Positions 43,504-56,368 of a stretch of DNA of 64,000 bases are shown here, one piece after another. A program made the position numbers and the translations under genes. How positions within the stretch are numbered: the stretch's first letter is position 1; each line of letters opens with the position of its first letter. The DNA comes from Acidobacteriota bacterium. GTDB lineage: Bacteria; Acidobacteriota; Polarisedimenticolia; Polarisedimenticolales; Polarisedimenticolaceae. The stretch covers positions 1-64,000 of the forward strand of contig JAOTYK010000009.1 of the NCBI GenBank assembly GCA_029861955.1, given 5' to 3'. The notes under the pieces were generated by a model that ran no database searches, was not told the DNA's origin, and worked only from the letters and a program-made list of their open reading frames with translations.

Positions 43504-44526
43504 CTACATCTCGGTGCAGATTTGAGGCTCGACGTTGTCGGGGAGTCGACCGATGTACTTGTTCTTCACACACCAGTCCGCCTGCCCGCGGACCTTCAAC
43601 GTAAACGCCCGCACATCCTCGGCGTACTTGCGACTCTCGAGAAAACCGCGGAGGGGCTCTTTGACTTCGTCATACGGACGGGTTTGATCCGGAGTGATCG
43701 CATCGATCTTGATGATGTGGAGCCCGTAAGGTGTGTCAATCGGATCGGAAACATCATTTGCTTCCATCGCAAACGCCACTTCTTCTAATTGGTCCGACAG
43801 GTCCCCCCGTGCAACGGTACCCAGAAGTCCTTCCTGGTCCTGGGTTCCGGCCTCGGAGAGTTCCTTGGCCAGCGCCTCGAACGACTCGCCGTCGCGAACG
43901 CGCTGGACGATCGCCGTGGCCTCGGCCATCCGTTCCGATCGTTTCTGCTCGGTGTCCCCCAGGAGCACGATCTCGCGAACCGTCGCCTCCCCCGGGACCA
44001 GGAACTGTAGGGGGTTCTCCTGGTAGTAGGTCTCGATTTCGGGGTCGTCGATGGCGATCCGAGAGCCGACCTCGTACCGCAACACCTCCTCCGGGGCGAA
44101 GGTACGGAGTAAGCGGTCTTTCAGCTCATCGACGGTCATGTTGTCCCGTGCCAGCAGCTCGAGGAACGCCTCCTCGCTCTCGATGTTGTATTCCTGCATC
44201 TGCTGCTGGACAAACTGCTCGTAGAACGACTCCCGCAGCCGCTCCGTGTCGAACTGCCGCTTGGCATAATGGAACCGGATCTCGGCGTCGATCAGCTCCA
44301 GCAGCAGGGCGTTCTTGATGTCCGCAAGCCGCTTATCCAGTTCGGCGCCGGAATACTGACGGTAGATCTCGGCCACCATCAGCTGTTCCTGTTCGTCGAG
44401 GTCGGACCGGGTGATGATCTCGCCGTTGACGAGGGCCACGATCTCCTCGATCACCTCCCCGTAGGCCGCCGATAGGCTCAGGCCCACAAGAAGGATTGCC
44501 ACGCCAACCTGTCGTAATCGAGTCAC
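43504..44526 (-). CDS. surA: SurA-type periplasmic peptidyl-prolyl isomerase/chaperone
   Basis: The protein has 340 aa from GTG 44526. A signal peptide (ending SAAYG) is followed by the SurA_N chaperone domain (IVALVNGEIITRSDLDEQ, helical to about 150). One parvulin-type rotamase domain follows (about 180-290: ATVREIVLLGD, RVRDGESFEALAKELSEAG, GLLGTVARGDLS, ISDPIDTPYGLHIIKI-like text). It assists outer-membrane protein folding, which supports a diderm cell. A second SurA-like gene lies directly upstream. Confidence 0.9.
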   Translation of the reverse strand: MTRLRQVGVAILLVGLSLSAAYGEVIEEIVALVNGEIITRSDLDEQEQLMVAEIYRQYSGAELDKRLADIKNALLLELIDAEIRFHYAKRQFDTERLRESFYEQFVQQQMQEYNIESEEAFLELLARDNMTVDELKDRLLRTFAPEEVLRYEVGSRIAIDDPEIETYYQENPLQFLVPGEATVREIVLLGDTEQKRSERMAEATAIVQRVRDGESFEALAKELSEAGTQDQEGLLGTVARGDLSDQLEEVAFAMEANDVSDPIDTPYGLHIIKIDAITPDQTRPYDEVKEPLRGFLESRKYAEDVRAFTLKVRGQADWCVKNKYIGRLPDNVEPQICTEM

Positions 44527-44572
44527 CGTCTATCCCTCCGCTGTCCGACCATGGTAGTCAATGGGAAGCGCT

Positions 44573-45460
44573 CTAGCCATTGTCCGCAGACGCCTCCCGA
44601 TAGGGGAACGGCAGTCGACCGGGATAGCGCCGGTGGTCGATGGTCTGACGCAACTGCGCCATCATTTTTTGGCCACGGTCACGGAGACGGCGGGACTCCA
44701 ACGTTTTTTCCGCCTGCTGTCGTTGCAGGACGCTGGCGTCATCTTGCTCCTCGACCCAGCCCAGGAACTGGAACAGATAGCGGTTGCCATGGAGATCCTG
44801 CGGCGGCGTGATCCGCCCCGGCTTCAAATCCTCCAGGGCCTCCCGCAGGATCGGATCGAGGGTATCCCAGGTGACCCGGAACGGGGTGTTGGGCATCGAC
44901 GGATGCTGATGCAGGGCCACCGCCTCGTCGAAGGTCATCCGGCGCCGGTCGATCTGACGATGGAGACGGGCCGCCTCGTCAGCATCGGGCACCATCAAGG
45001 AGCGCAGCTCCACACGGCGGACGGTGGTGATGCCTTCCGCTTCCAGGTAGGCGTCGACGTCGGTCTGGGTGACGGGTGCGAGTTCCTCCGCCCATACCTC
45101 TTGCAATCGCAATTGGGCCAGACGGCCGTACGCACGACTGCGGTCCGCGTCGGTCGGCCCTTCCAGGTCGACGAGGTAGGCCTCGATATCCTCATCGGCG
45201 ATCTCGATCCCCTTGCGACGGGCCTCCTCCAACATCAGTTGCTCTTCGACGAAGAGGTCGAACAGGCGACTCTTGACCTCGGGGTCGTCGGTAGCTTCGG
45301 CCAGCTGTCCACGGAGGAACCGCTGGAAGTCCAGGCCGCTACGCTCGATCTCGGCGACCCGTAGGACGACGGCGTCGGCGTCGGTCTTCCCGCCGCCACA
45401 GCCGGTCATCAGCAACAGGGCCGTGAGGAAGCCCAACGCCTGCAGGAATCGATGTTTCAC
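44573..45460 (-). CDS. PrsA/SurA-like peptidyl-prolyl isomerase lipoprotein
   Basis: The protein has 295 aa from GTG 45460 in 4-nt overlap with mfd. The signal peptide ends in the lipobox LLMTGC. A helical SurA_N-like region (about 45-125) precedes a parvulin-like domain (about 140-250: RRVELRSLMVPDADEA, MTFDEAVALHQHPSMPNTPF, LKPGRITPPQDLHGNRYLFQFLG). The parvulin core is divergent, so it may act mainly as a chaperone. It lies 46 bp upstream of surA and is likely co-transcribed with it. Confidence 0.82.
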   Translation of the reverse strand: MKHRFLQALGFLTALLLMTGCGGGKTDADAVVLRVAEIERSGLDFQRFLRGQLAEATDDPEVKSRLFDLFVEEQLMLEEARRKGIEIADEDIEAYLVDLEGPTDADRSRAYGRLAQLRLQEVWAEELAPVTQTDVDAYLEAEGITTVRRVELRSLMVPDADEAARLHRQIDRRRMTFDEAVALHQHPSMPNTPFRVTWDTLDPILREALEDLKPGRITPPQDLHGNRYLFQFLGWVEEQDDASVLQRQQAEKTLESRRLRDRGQKMMAQLRQTIDHRRYPGRLPFPYREASADNG

Positions 45461-48400
45461 GATGTGGCCTCGGTCTCCTCGATCCGGATCCCCTTGAGCA
45501 GTGCGGAGATGGATTGGATCCGGTCGGCACCGCGTGGCGGAGCCGGTATGCGCATCATGCCTGAAGGGGTCAGCGATCCACTACCACCGGTGACGAGTTC
45601 CAGCACCTGATCGGCGGAAACCGGTGCATCGCGACGGAATCGGATCTGCAGCTCGTCTCCGACAAGATCGATACTGCGAACGCCGGTCTGCTCCGCCAGA
45701 AGACGCAGTTGCCCCAGCTCGAAGAGCCGTCGTGCCGAATCCGGTAGATGGCCGTAACGGTCTTCGGTCTCTTCCTGAAGTCGATCCAGCCGATCGGAAT
45801 CGGCCGCCTGGGCCAGCCGCTTGTACAACACCAGTCGGTCGTTGGCGTCGGCCAGGTAGCTCTCGGGAATCTTCACATCGATACCGAGGGCCAGGGTTGC
45901 CGGCTCGCGGACAGCCACCACTTCTCCCTGCTGCTCGTGGACGGCCCGCTCCAGCATCTGGCAGTAGAGATCGAAACCGAGTGCCGCGATATGGCCATGC
46001 TGTCGCGACCCCAGTAATTCGCCGGCACCGCGAATCTCGAGGTCGGCCGCGGCCAGGCGAAACCCTGCGCCCAGCTCGCTGAACTCCTGCAACGCGCGAA
46101 GTCGTTGACGCGCATCGGTGGGGAGATGTTGACGACTGGGTACGATGAAGTAGGCGTAGGCCGGTTTCTCGCTTCGACCGACACGTCCGCGTAGCTGGTA
46201 GAGCTGTGCAAGACCGAAGCGATCGGCGCGGTTGACGATGATGGTGTTGGCCCGCGGGATGTCCAGGCCGTTCTCGATGATCGTCGTGGTAACCAACACG
46301 TCGGCGTCGTAACGGACGAACCGTCGCATCACGTCTTCCAACTTCCGTTCGTTCATTTGCCCGTGACCGATGGCCAGTCGGGCCTCGGGAACCATCTCCT
46401 CGATGGCCCGGGCCAGAGCCGGCAACGTCTCGACACGGTTGTGGACGACGAACACCTGCCCGTCCCTACGGATCTCCTGTCGGATCGCCTGGGCGATGAC
46501 GTTCTTGCGGAACGGGACGATGTAAGACTGGATCGACATCCTCCCCGGCGGCGGTGTCTCAATGATGGAGAGGTCGCGGACGCCGGCCAGCGACATCTGC
46601 AGCGTGCGCGGAATCGGTGTCGCGGTCATCGAGATCACATCGATGCCACGGGACAGCTGCTTCAGTCGCTCCTTGTGGGCGACACCGAATCGTTGCTCCT
46701 CGTCGACCACCAACAGACCCAACTTCTTGAACACCACATCCTTCGACAGCAGCCGATGGGTGCCGATCAGCACATCGACCTCACCGTCGGCGGTTCGTCG
46801 TAGTGTTTCGCGGATCTCCGCCGCGGAACGAAAACGGGAGACCAGATCGACCTTCGCCGGGAACGGGGCGAGGCGCTGGGAGAATGTCTGGAAATGTTGC
46901 TGGGCCAACACCGTCGTCGGTGCCAGCACCGCCACCTGGTAACCGTCCATCACGGCCTTGAACGCGGCACGCACCGCGACCTCGGTCTTGCCGAAACCGA
47001 CATCCCCCACCAGGAGTCGATCCGCGACTCGCAGAGACTCCATATCTTTCTTGATGTCCTCGACGGCCCGTTGCTGATCGACGGTCAGTTCGTAGGGGAA
47101 CGAGTCTTCCAGCTCCGACTGCCAGGGTGTGTCGGCAGAGAAGGCGATTCCGCGGGATGACTTCCGCTGGGCGTACAACTCCAGGAGATGGCCAGCCATC
47201 TCCTGGACCGACTTGCGAACCTTGGACTTAGCGCGCTCCCAACCGGGGCCCCCCAACCTATCGAGCTTGGGCTTCTTGCCACCGACACCGCTATACTTCT
47301 GTACCAGGTCGAGACGATCGACGGGGACGAACAGCCGGTCACCGCGCTCGAACTCCAGCAGCATGAAGTCGCGATTCAGAGAACCGCCCTTGGGTCGGCC
47401 CAGCCCCGCGTAACGGGCGATGCCGTGATCGGTGTGCACGACGAGACTGCCGGCCTTGAGGTCGCGAAAGTCCGAGAGGAAGGCCGCGCGGCTGGTCGGC
47501 TTCCGTTTGGCCGTCCGTCGCTTCTCGCCGAACAGATCCAGTTCGGTGACGACCTGAAGTTTCAGATCGGGCAGCTCGAAGCCACGACGCAATCGCCCGA
47601 TGGCGATGGACAACGAACCGTTCTCGAGCGGCGATGGCGATGTCTCTTCGTTCAGGATCTCGACAAGACGATCGCGACTCCCGGCGGTGCGCATCACACA
47701 CAGCGTCTGCACACCGTTGTCGCTGACGGGTGTCAGCGTCTCGATCCAGCCGGGAATCCGGCCGTCCCACTGAGAGCTGCGACGACAGGCGACGGAGAAC
47801 ACCGCTTCCGCCTCGCTGGGCTCCTCCCCCGCTAACTCCTGCAGCGCGACATCGTAGGCGCGGATCCCGTCTCGCACCGAAAGCGGATCGACGAACAATT
47901 TTTCCGGCGGTGGCAGCACTCGATTGTCGCTGCCCTCGTATTCACCGCGGAGATCGTGGACCGCCCGGGCGAGGGCGTCCTCGACCTGCTCCGGCTCGTC
48001 CACCGCCAGGATCATCTCGCCTGTGTGCTCGAACAGAGAGCCCGCACCTTCGATCGTCAGACTCGTCAGCGATTCGAAGGATGGAAGGTGGCCCTGGTTC
48101 TCCAGCTGATCGAGCTGCTCTCGGATCCGACGCAGCTGCGCTCGGTCGTCACCGACCTCTCTGAGACCGGCGTCGAGGAAACTGGCAAGACGACGGACGG
48201 CGCTATCGGCCGGTGGGTTCTCACTGGCAGGACCCGCACGGACCTCGTGAAGGGTTCCGGTCGAGCGTTGGTTGTCGGTGTCGAAGCCGCGGATCGACTC
48301 GACGTCGTCGCCGAACAATTCGATGCGGGTCGGTTCGCCGCGCTCCGGTGGATAGAGATCGACGATCCCGCCACGACGGGAGATCTCGCCGGGAGCGCTG

Positions 48401-48915
48401 ACGATGTCGACCCGACGATAGCCCAGAGCCATGGCGTCCAGGACAAACCGATCGGGCGGCAACGTGTCGCCGACACGGATCGTCTGGATCCACTGCTTCC
48501 AGCAGGACGGCGGCGCGATCGGCTGGAGCAGACTCCGAACCGGTGTCAGCAGGACGTCCAGTTCCCGGCGGTGGAGCCGACCGAGTGCCAGCACCCGCTC
48601 GCGGACCACCTCGGGATGGGGTGGGATACCGTCGTAGGGGTCGGCGTCCAGTGCGGGGAGGGTCGCGATCCGTTGGGGTGGAAGATTCAACAGCTCCGCG
48701 AAGGTGGCGAGGTCGCCTTGATAACTCTCGAGGCTGGTGTCATCGGCCGTGACCAGTAACAAGGGGCGTCCCGACCGTCTTGCCAGGAGCAGCAGGAGCA
48801 GGGCGCGGGACGATTCGACCAGACCGCTGACGACCGCGTGCTTGTTCCTCGAATTCACACGACGTGCGAGCTCTTCGAAAAACGGCGCCTCGGCCAGTGG
48901 TTGCCAGAGGTTCAT
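45457..48915 (-). CDS. mfd: Transcription-repair coupling factor
   Basis: The 1152-aa protein is the usual length for Mfd. N-terminal UvrB-homology region, RNA-polymerase interaction domain (DYVVHTDHGIARY-like text: SLVVHTDHGIARYAGLG), then the translocase motor with Walker A VGDVGFGKTEVAVRAAF, DEEQRFGV and SMTATPIPRTLQMSL. The TRG motif region (HNRVETL, GHGQMNERKLEDVM) and a C-terminal TRCF domain follow. It removes stalled RNA polymerase at lesions and recruits UvrA. It overlaps neighbours at both ends by 4 nt. Confidence 0.97.
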   Translation of the reverse strand: MNLWQPLAEAPFFEELARRVNSRNKHAVVSGLVESSRALLLLLLARRSGRPLLLVTADDTSLESYQGDLATFAELLNLPPQRIATLPALDADPYDGIPPHPEVVRERVLALGRLHRRELDVLLTPVRSLLQPIAPPSCWKQWIQTIRVGDTLPPDRFVLDAMALGYRRVDIVSAPGEISRRGGIVDLYPPERGEPTRIELFGDDVESIRGFDTDNQRSTGTLHEVRAGPASENPPADSAVRRLASFLDAGLREVGDDRAQLRRIREQLDQLENQGHLPSFESLTSLTIEGAGSLFEHTGEMILAVDEPEQVEDALARAVHDLRGEYEGSDNRVLPPPEKLFVDPLSVRDGIRAYDVALQELAGEEPSEAEAVFSVACRRSSQWDGRIPGWIETLTPVSDNGVQTLCVMRTAGSRDRLVEILNEETSPSPLENGSLSIAIGRLRRGFELPDLKLQVVTELDLFGEKRRTAKRKPTSRAAFLSDFRDLKAGSLVVHTDHGIARYAGLGRPKGGSLNRDFMLLEFERGDRLFVPVDRLDLVQKYSGVGGKKPKLDRLGGPGWERAKSKVRKSVQEMAGHLLELYAQRKSSRGIAFSADTPWQSELEDSFPYELTVDQQRAVEDIKKDMESLRVADRLLVGDVGFGKTEVAVRAAFKAVMDGYQVAVLAPTTVLAQQHFQTFSQRLAPFPAKVDLVSRFRSAAEIRETLRRTADGEVDVLIGTHRLLSKDVVFKKLGLLVVDEEQRFGVAHKERLKQLSRGIDVISMTATPIPRTLQMSLAGVRDLSIIETPPPGRMSIQSYIVPFRKNVIAQAIRQEIRRDGQVFVVHNRVETLPALARAIEEMVPEARLAIGHGQMNERKLEDVMRRFVRYDADVLVTTTIIENGLDIPRANTIIVNRADRFGLAQLYQLRGRVGRSEKPAYAYFIVPSRQHLPTDARQRLRALQEFSELGAGFRLAAADLEIRGAGELLGSRQHGHIAALGFDLYCQMLERAVHEQQGEVVAVREPATLALGIDVKIPESYLADANDRLVLYKRLAQAADSDRLDRLQEETEDRYGHLPDSARRLFELGQLRLLAEQTGVRSIDLVGDELQIRFRRDAPVSADQVLELVTGGSGSLTPSGMMRIPAPPRGADRIQSISALLKGIRIEETEATS

Positions 48916-49409
48916 GGGTCGACGTTGCGGACTTGCCTCACGAGCGCGGTGGTCGATCGGCCGGCACGCAGCGGAACCTGAACCACGCGCCCGCCCCGCG
49001 CGCGAACCTGATCACGGCCGACGATGCGATCCAGGGGCCAGTCGTCGCCCTTCACCAGCACATCGGGCTGGACCGCCTCGATCAGTTCGAGAGGCGTCGA
49101 TGTCCCGAATCCGACGACCCAGTCGACCACCGCCAGACCGGCCAGCAACTCGACTCGCTCCTCGAAGGGGGTCAGCGGACGACGGGCACCCTTCAGGCGA
49201 CGAACCGACGGATCGTCGTTGACGGCGACGATCAATCGATCCCCCTGCCGGGCGGCGCCCTCCAGGAGGGTGAGATGACCGGCGTGGAGAAGATCGAAAC
49301 AGCCGTTGGTAAAGACGATCGTCTGACCGGAAGACCGTGCCTGTTGCACCCGCCGGATCAGGGTCGCCGGATCGACGACTCCGCGGTCACTCGGCGCCAC
49401 CCGCCTCAT
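48912..49409 (-). CDS. rfaE2: HldE/RfaE2-type heptose-1-phosphate adenylyltransferase
   Basis: The 165-aa cytidylyltransferase-fold enzyme has IVFTNGCFDLLHAGHLTLLE (HxGH motif), VNDDPSVRRLKG and PLTPFEERVELLAGL, then DVLVKGDDW. RfaE2 adenylates D-glycero-D-manno-heptose-1-phosphate for LPS core synthesis, implying an outer membrane with heptose. The kinase half (RfaE1) is not fused. It overlaps mfd (ATGA) downstream and the glycosyltransferase upstream. Confidence 0.92.
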   Translation of the reverse strand: MRRVAPSDRGVVDPATLIRRVQQARSSGQTIVFTNGCFDLLHAGHLTLLEGAARQGDRLIVAVNDDPSVRRLKGARRPLTPFEERVELLAGLAVVDWVVGFGTSTPLELIEAVQPDVLVKGDDWPLDRIVGRDQVRARGGRVVQVPLRAGRSTTALVRQVRNVDP

Positions 49410-50164
49410 GACGGTTGCCGTTGGGGATGATAGGCGCCCCGGCGAAAACGCCAGCGGATACGCATCAGGTCGATCAACATCAGGATCGGGTCCCGCACGA
49501 CGCCGACCCGTGACGAAGGGTCATTACGCCAGGTCACCCCGACCTCGCGGACCTGGAGCCCCAGACGCCGACTGACGAACAACAACTCCACGTCCCACGC
49601 AAACCCGTTGATCGCCAGCATGCGGAAGACCGGCAACAGACGATCGCGGTCGAACAGCTTGAACCCACACTGGGTGTCCCGATAGGGCAGGCCCATCGTC
49701 CCCCGGACGATGCCGTTGAAGGTCTTTCCCATCGCCTCCCGCGGCCAGGCCTGATGCTTCTGCACGTCCGAGCCTTCGATCGCCCGTGACCCTATGACCA
49801 TGTCGACGTCGTAGTTCCGTGCCTCGGCGGCCAACGTCTCGTGCTCTTCGATGGGGGTGGACAGATCGGCGTCGCTGATCAGGACCCAGCGGCCGTTGGA
49901 CTGGAGAACACCTTCGCGAACTGCACGACCCTTGCCGCGATTCTCGGGGAGCCGCAAGACACGTCCGTCGCCGTGGAGTTCGTTCCTTGCGATCTCCGCT
50001 GTGTCGTCCGTGGAGCCGTCGTCGACGACGACGATCTCCGCCGAGAGACGGCGCTGCTTCAGGTACTGTCGAATGGACCCGAGGGTCGGAGCGATCCGCG
50101 CGGCTTCGTTGTACGCGGGAATGACGACCGACAACTGGAGTCGTCCCGCCGGCCCGGGTGTCAC
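49406..50164 (-). CDS. Glycosyltransferase family 2 (dolichyl/undecaprenyl-phosphate glucosyltransferase-like)
   Basis: The protein has 252 aa from GTG 50164. GT-A fold features: LSVVIPAYNEAARIAPTLG, VVDDGSTDDTAEIA, RGKGRAVREGVL, the DxD motif in LISDADLSTPIEE, and DTQCGFKLFDRD. There are no membrane spans. The text resembles dolichyl-phosphate beta-glucosyltransferases, which load a sugar on a lipid carrier. It lies next to rfaE2, consistent with envelope glycan work. Confidence 0.9.
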   Translation of the reverse strand: MTPGPAGRLQLSVVIPAYNEAARIAPTLGSIRQYLKQRRLSAEIVVVDDGSTDDTAEIARNELHGDGRVLRLPENRGKGRAVREGVLQSNGRWVLISDADLSTPIEEHETLAAEARNYDVDMVIGSRAIEGSDVQKHQAWPREAMGKTFNGIVRGTMGLPYRDTQCGFKLFDRDRLLPVFRMLAINGFAWDVELLFVSRRLGLQVREVGVTWRNDPSSRVGVVRDPILMLIDLMRIRWRFRRGAYHPQRQPS

Positions 50165-50173
50165 CGTCAGCTC

Positions 50174-51319
50174 TTAACGATCGGCCAGGAGGGAGCCGCC
50201 GTCGTTCTTGAACTGATCGAAGGGAATCGGCTTGCCATCCTTGACAATCATGATGCTGGGGTAGCGCACCACGTCACCGCTGTTATCGAACGTGGTCATG
50301 CCGGCAGCGCCGCGATAATCCTGAATGGACCCCAGCCCTTCCTGAATCGACTTCGGATAGGTCGATTCGGCAATCTCGACCGCTCGGTGGATCAACTTGA
50401 CGGCGTCGTAGCCGTGGGCGGCGTAGATATCCGGTTCGGTGTTGTAGGCGGCGCGATAGGCGCGGACAAACTCGGCGACCTCTCGCTCGTTGGATTCCGG
50501 GTCGAAACTGGGCTGCGGATAGACCAGGCGATCGGCGGCGGCACCGGCTCTTTGAAGGAGCTCCGGTGTCACCGAGCCGCTGGCGAGCACCACCGAATCG
50601 CAGCCCGCCTCGTCGAGAGCCGCCAACAACTGACTGGACTCTTCCAGATAGGAGACGATGTAGATGCCGTCGGGATCCAGTGCCTTGACCTGGGCGGCGA
50701 TGTCGGCGAACGACGCTTCGTTGCCCTCGTTGTAGTCGAACTGCTCGACGACCGAGCGGAAGCTGTTCTCGAAGTTCTCGCGGAAGATCTTGACCAGACC
50801 CTGGCCGTAGGTGTCATCGACGACGAAGATCGCCACCGACTCTACGCCGTGATCCGAGGCGAACTTGGCCATCGCCGTTCCCTCGAGGATGTCCGATGGG
50901 AAGTTACGGAAGAAGTAGGGACTGGCACCGGTCAGACTGGCGGCCGACGCCGACGGCGAAAGCACGGGTACCTCAGCCTTGGTGGCCAGCGGAATGATCG
51001 CCTCGGTGACGCGGGACGAAAGCGCACCGACCAGGACGTTGACGCCCTGATCGAGGAGGTCCCGGGCCGCGGCCTTACCCTGGGCGGCGTCGGTCCCGTC
51101 GTCTATGTAGGTGATGGTGAAGGCTCCGCCCTCGAAACCGCCGGCGGCATTGACCTCTTCAAGGGCCAGGTCCATCCCATTACGGACCGACTCACCGTAG
51201 GAGGCGACGGCGCCAGTCTCGGAGACAACCGCGCCGATCTTGACTTCCTTGGAGCAGCCCAGGGCGAAGCACGTCAGCGTAACCAGCGTCAGAACGACCG
51301 CGCGTTGCATCCAGTTCAT
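50174..51319 (-). CDS. Branched-chain amino-acid-type ABC transporter substrate-binding lipoprotein
   Basis: The protein has 381 aa from ATG 51319 (GGGAGG six bases upstream). The signal peptide ends in the lipobox FALGC. Two lobes of a LivK/Peripla_BP_6 fold follow: KIGAVVSETGAVASYGESVRNGMDLALEEVNAAGG, ALSSRVTEAIIPLATKAEVPVLSPSASA, FFRNFPSD and AAHGYDAVKLIHRAVEIA. It binds an amino acid or small amide. No permease or ATPase genes lie beside it, so it is an orphan binding protein or partners with a transporter elsewhere. It lies between atpC and the GT2 gene. Confidence 0.9.
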   Translation of the reverse strand: MNWMQRAVVLTLVTLTCFALGCSKEVKIGAVVSETGAVASYGESVRNGMDLALEEVNAAGGFEGGAFTITYIDDGTDAAQGKAAARDLLDQGVNVLVGALSSRVTEAIIPLATKAEVPVLSPSASAASLTGASPYFFRNFPSDILEGTAMAKFASDHGVESVAIFVVDDTYGQGLVKIFRENFENSFRSVVEQFDYNEGNEASFADIAAQVKALDPDGIYIVSYLEESSQLLAALDEAGCDSVVLASGSVTPELLQRAGAAADRLVYPQPSFDPESNEREVAEFVRAYRAAYNTEPDIYAAHGYDAVKLIHRAVEIAESTYPKSIQEGLGSIQDYRGAAGMTTFDNSGDVVRYPSIMIVKDGKPIPFDQFKNDGGSLLADR

Positions 51320-51344
51320 AACCGCCTCCCTGCTAATGAGGATA

Positions 51345-51758
51345 TCAGCGACGGGCCCTGCCGCGAACCTGGATTCGGGATAGCGCTTTCCGAAGCTTGT
51401 GAGCGGCAACCCGGAACTCGGCGTCGGAAGACTGGGAGTCCAGCACCTCGGTGGCCTGGCTTCGGGCGCGTTCGGCCCGTTCCAGGTCGATTTCTTCCGC
51501 CAACTCCGAGGTCTCCGCCAGGATGCTGACCCGGTCGTCTGCAACCTCGAGGAAGCCTCCCGAGACGCTGAGAAAACACCGCGGCTGTCCTTCGACACCG
51601 TAGGAAATCTCGCCGACATCCAGTTGCACCAGCAGGGCCGCGTGACCGGGTCGGACACCGAGGTAGCCCGACACGCTGGGGGCGATGACGTCACCCACAT
51701 CGATCTGCAACACCCGGCGCTCGGGTGTGACGATTTCAAGCTGGAGCGTCTCGGCCAT
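51345..51758 (-). CDS. atpC: F1F0 ATP synthase subunit epsilon
   Basis: The 137-aa protein has an N-terminal beta-sandwich (LQLEIVTPERRVLQIDVGDVIAPSVSGYLGVRPGHAALLV) and a C-terminal helical pair rich in Ala/Glu/Arg. It couples the central stalk to the c-ring and can inhibit ATP hydrolysis. It is the last gene of the atpHAGDC cluster, 10 bp after atpD. Confidence 0.95.
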   Translation of the reverse strand: MAETLQLEIVTPERRVLQIDVGDVIAPSVSGYLGVRPGHAALLVQLDVGEISYGVEGQPRCFLSVSGGFLEVADDRVSILAETSELAEEIDLERAERARSQATEVLDSQSSDAEFRVAAHKLRKALSRIQVRGRARR

Positions 51759-51768
51759 CCATCGACTC

Positions 51769-53229
<1,461 letters not shown>

Positions 53230-54090
53230 CTATCCCAACGCCGCTGCGCCGGATACCACTTCGATGATCTCTGTCGTAATCGAGGCCTGACGTGCGCGGT
53301 TCATCGTCAACGTGAGGGCCTCGATCAACTCGCCTGCGTTGGAAGTTGCCGAATCCATCGCGGTCATCCGAGCCGCGTGCTCCGCCGCCACCGATTCCAG
53401 CATCGCCTGATAGACGGCCTGCTGGACGTAGTGCGGCAACAGCGCATCAAACAAAACCTGAGCCGACGGCTCGTAGAGGTAATCCTCCGTGGAGTCGGCA
53501 TCGTCAAAACTAGCTGGGAGGATCGGTAGCAGTTGCATCGCCACCGGGTCGGCCGCGATGGCCGACTTGAACGAGTTGTGGATCAGGTAGACCCGCGACG
53601 CATCGCCGCCGATATACCGCTCCATCGCCAGGTCGGCGATCTCTCGGGCGGTCGAGAATTCGACCTGACGGAAGATGTCAGCCCAATCGCGAACGATGTT
53701 GTAGTCCCGACGTCGGTAGTACTCGCGCGACTTCTTGCCGACGGTTGCGATGGTCAGTTCGGCGCCTGCCTCGTGTTCGGACAGGTGAGCCTCGGCGAGT
53801 CGGAACACCGAGGCGTTGAACGCACCACACAGTCCCCGATCGGAACTCATGATGACGGCGTCGACGCGGTCCCCTTCATTGGCCCGCAGAAGCGGGTTCA
53901 GTTCCGGGTTGGCCCGACGGGCCAGGGACTGCAGGACACTCAGGGTCCGCTGCGCGTAGGGTCGGGCGGCCAGCACCCGCTCCTGGGCACGACGCAGCTT
54001 GGCCGCGCTGACCATCTTCATGGCCCGGGTCAGCTGCTGCGTGTTCTTGATCGAGCGGATACGCCGCTTCAGATCTTGGGTCTTTGCCAT
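53230..54090 (-). CDS. atpG: F1F0 ATP synthase subunit gamma
   Basis: The 286-aa protein has the N-terminal helix MAKTQDLKRRIRSIKNTQQLTRAMKMV-type text, SSDRGLCGAFN, and the C-terminal RMTAMDSATSNAGELI plus LNRARQASITTEI that form the rotating coiled coil. It lies 18 bp after atpA. Confidence 0.97.
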   Translation of the reverse strand: MAKTQDLKRRIRSIKNTQQLTRAMKMVSAAKLRRAQERVLAARPYAQRTLSVLQSLARRANPELNPLLRANEGDRVDAVIMSSDRGLCGAFNASVFRLAEAHLSEHEAGAELTIATVGKKSREYYRRRDYNIVRDWADIFRQVEFSTAREIADLAMERYIGGDASRVYLIHNSFKSAIAADPVAMQLLPILPASFDDADSTEDYLYEPSAQVLFDALLPHYVQQAVYQAMLESVAAEHAARMTAMDSATSNAGELIEALTLTMNRARQASITTEIIEVVSGAAALG

Positions 54091-54108
54091 CTTCTAAAAG
54101 CGCTTTCT

Positions 54109-55671
<1,563 letters not shown>

Positions 55672-55673
55672 GC

Positions 55674-56216
55674 CTACTCCTGGATCATCTGGTGACGCAA
55701 CTGGTCCAGCTGCGTCCTGAGGCTGCCGTCATAGATCGTCGTTCCCACTCGCGTGATGGCCCCGCCGAGAAGGTCCGCGTCCACCTTGCATGTCAATCGA
55801 ACCTGGTGACCGGTCGCCTGCTGGACCGATCGTTGGGCCTGTTGCCGCATGGACTCGTCCATCGGCGCTGCCGTGGTGATCTCGGCGGGGACGATACCCA
55901 TCCGCGCCTCGAGCTCTTCGTGGTAGACCTGCGCAATGGACGAGATCGAACCGGCGCGGTTGTTCTCGATCAGGGTGCGAAGGAAGTTCTGGATCCGGTC
56001 CGACAGACCGGCGGCCTTGGCCATCCCCAGCAATGCGTCGCTTCGCTCTTGCTGGCTGTAAGCCGGATCCAACAGGATGGCTCGGAATGCGGGCGTGGTG
56101 TCCCACGCCTGCGACAGTCCCTGAAGGAACTGATCGGCAGACTGCGCCTCGGCCGGTTCCGTCAGGACGGACAGCAGTGCCCGAGCGTAGCGGACCGCTA
56201 ATTTTCGGTCTTTCAC
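55674..56216 (-). CDS. atpH: F1F0 ATP synthase subunit delta
   Basis: The 180-aa OSCP/delta protein has [47 protein letters not shown] and the C-terminal [29 protein letters not shown]. It connects F1 to the peripheral stalk. It is the first gene of this cluster: the Fo genes atpB, atpE and atpF that normally precede it are not here. Confidence 0.95.
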   Translation of the reverse strand: MKDRKLAVRYARALLSVLTEPAEAQSADQFLQGLSQAWDTTPAFRAILLDPAYSQQERSDALLGMAKAAGLSDRIQNFLRTLIENNRAGSISSIAQVYHEELEARMGIVPAEITTAAPMDESMRQQAQRSVQQATGHQVRLTCKVDADLLGGAITRVGTTIYDGSLRTQLDQLRHQMIQE

Positions 56217-56317
56217 CTGTGCCTCGGCCTAACGTCTGGGATCTGTCCCGAGGTGGGACGATTGGCTCCCCGAATGCGCCGCAAACGGACTGCGCGCTTC
56301 ATTAGTATGGATCGCGG

Positions 56318-56347
56318 AAATTAGCACAGGATTTTGGGAGGTGTCAA
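56318..56347 (-). promoter_or_regulatory. Candidate promoter of the atpHAGDC operon
   Basis: On the minus strand, TTGACA (56347-56342), an 18-nt spacer and TAATTT (56323-56318) lie about 100 nt before the atpH start. The cluster of 18-bp palindromes begins 21 bp upstream of the -35 box. Confidence 0.6.
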
Positions 56348-56368
56348 GGCGACGGTGGCGACAGGTAT

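Noticed and set aside
49841-51529. 562-aa plus-strand ORF opposite the GT2 and LivK-like genes
   Set aside because: No signal peptide, motif or Shine-Dalgarno, and it runs antisense through two convincing genes.
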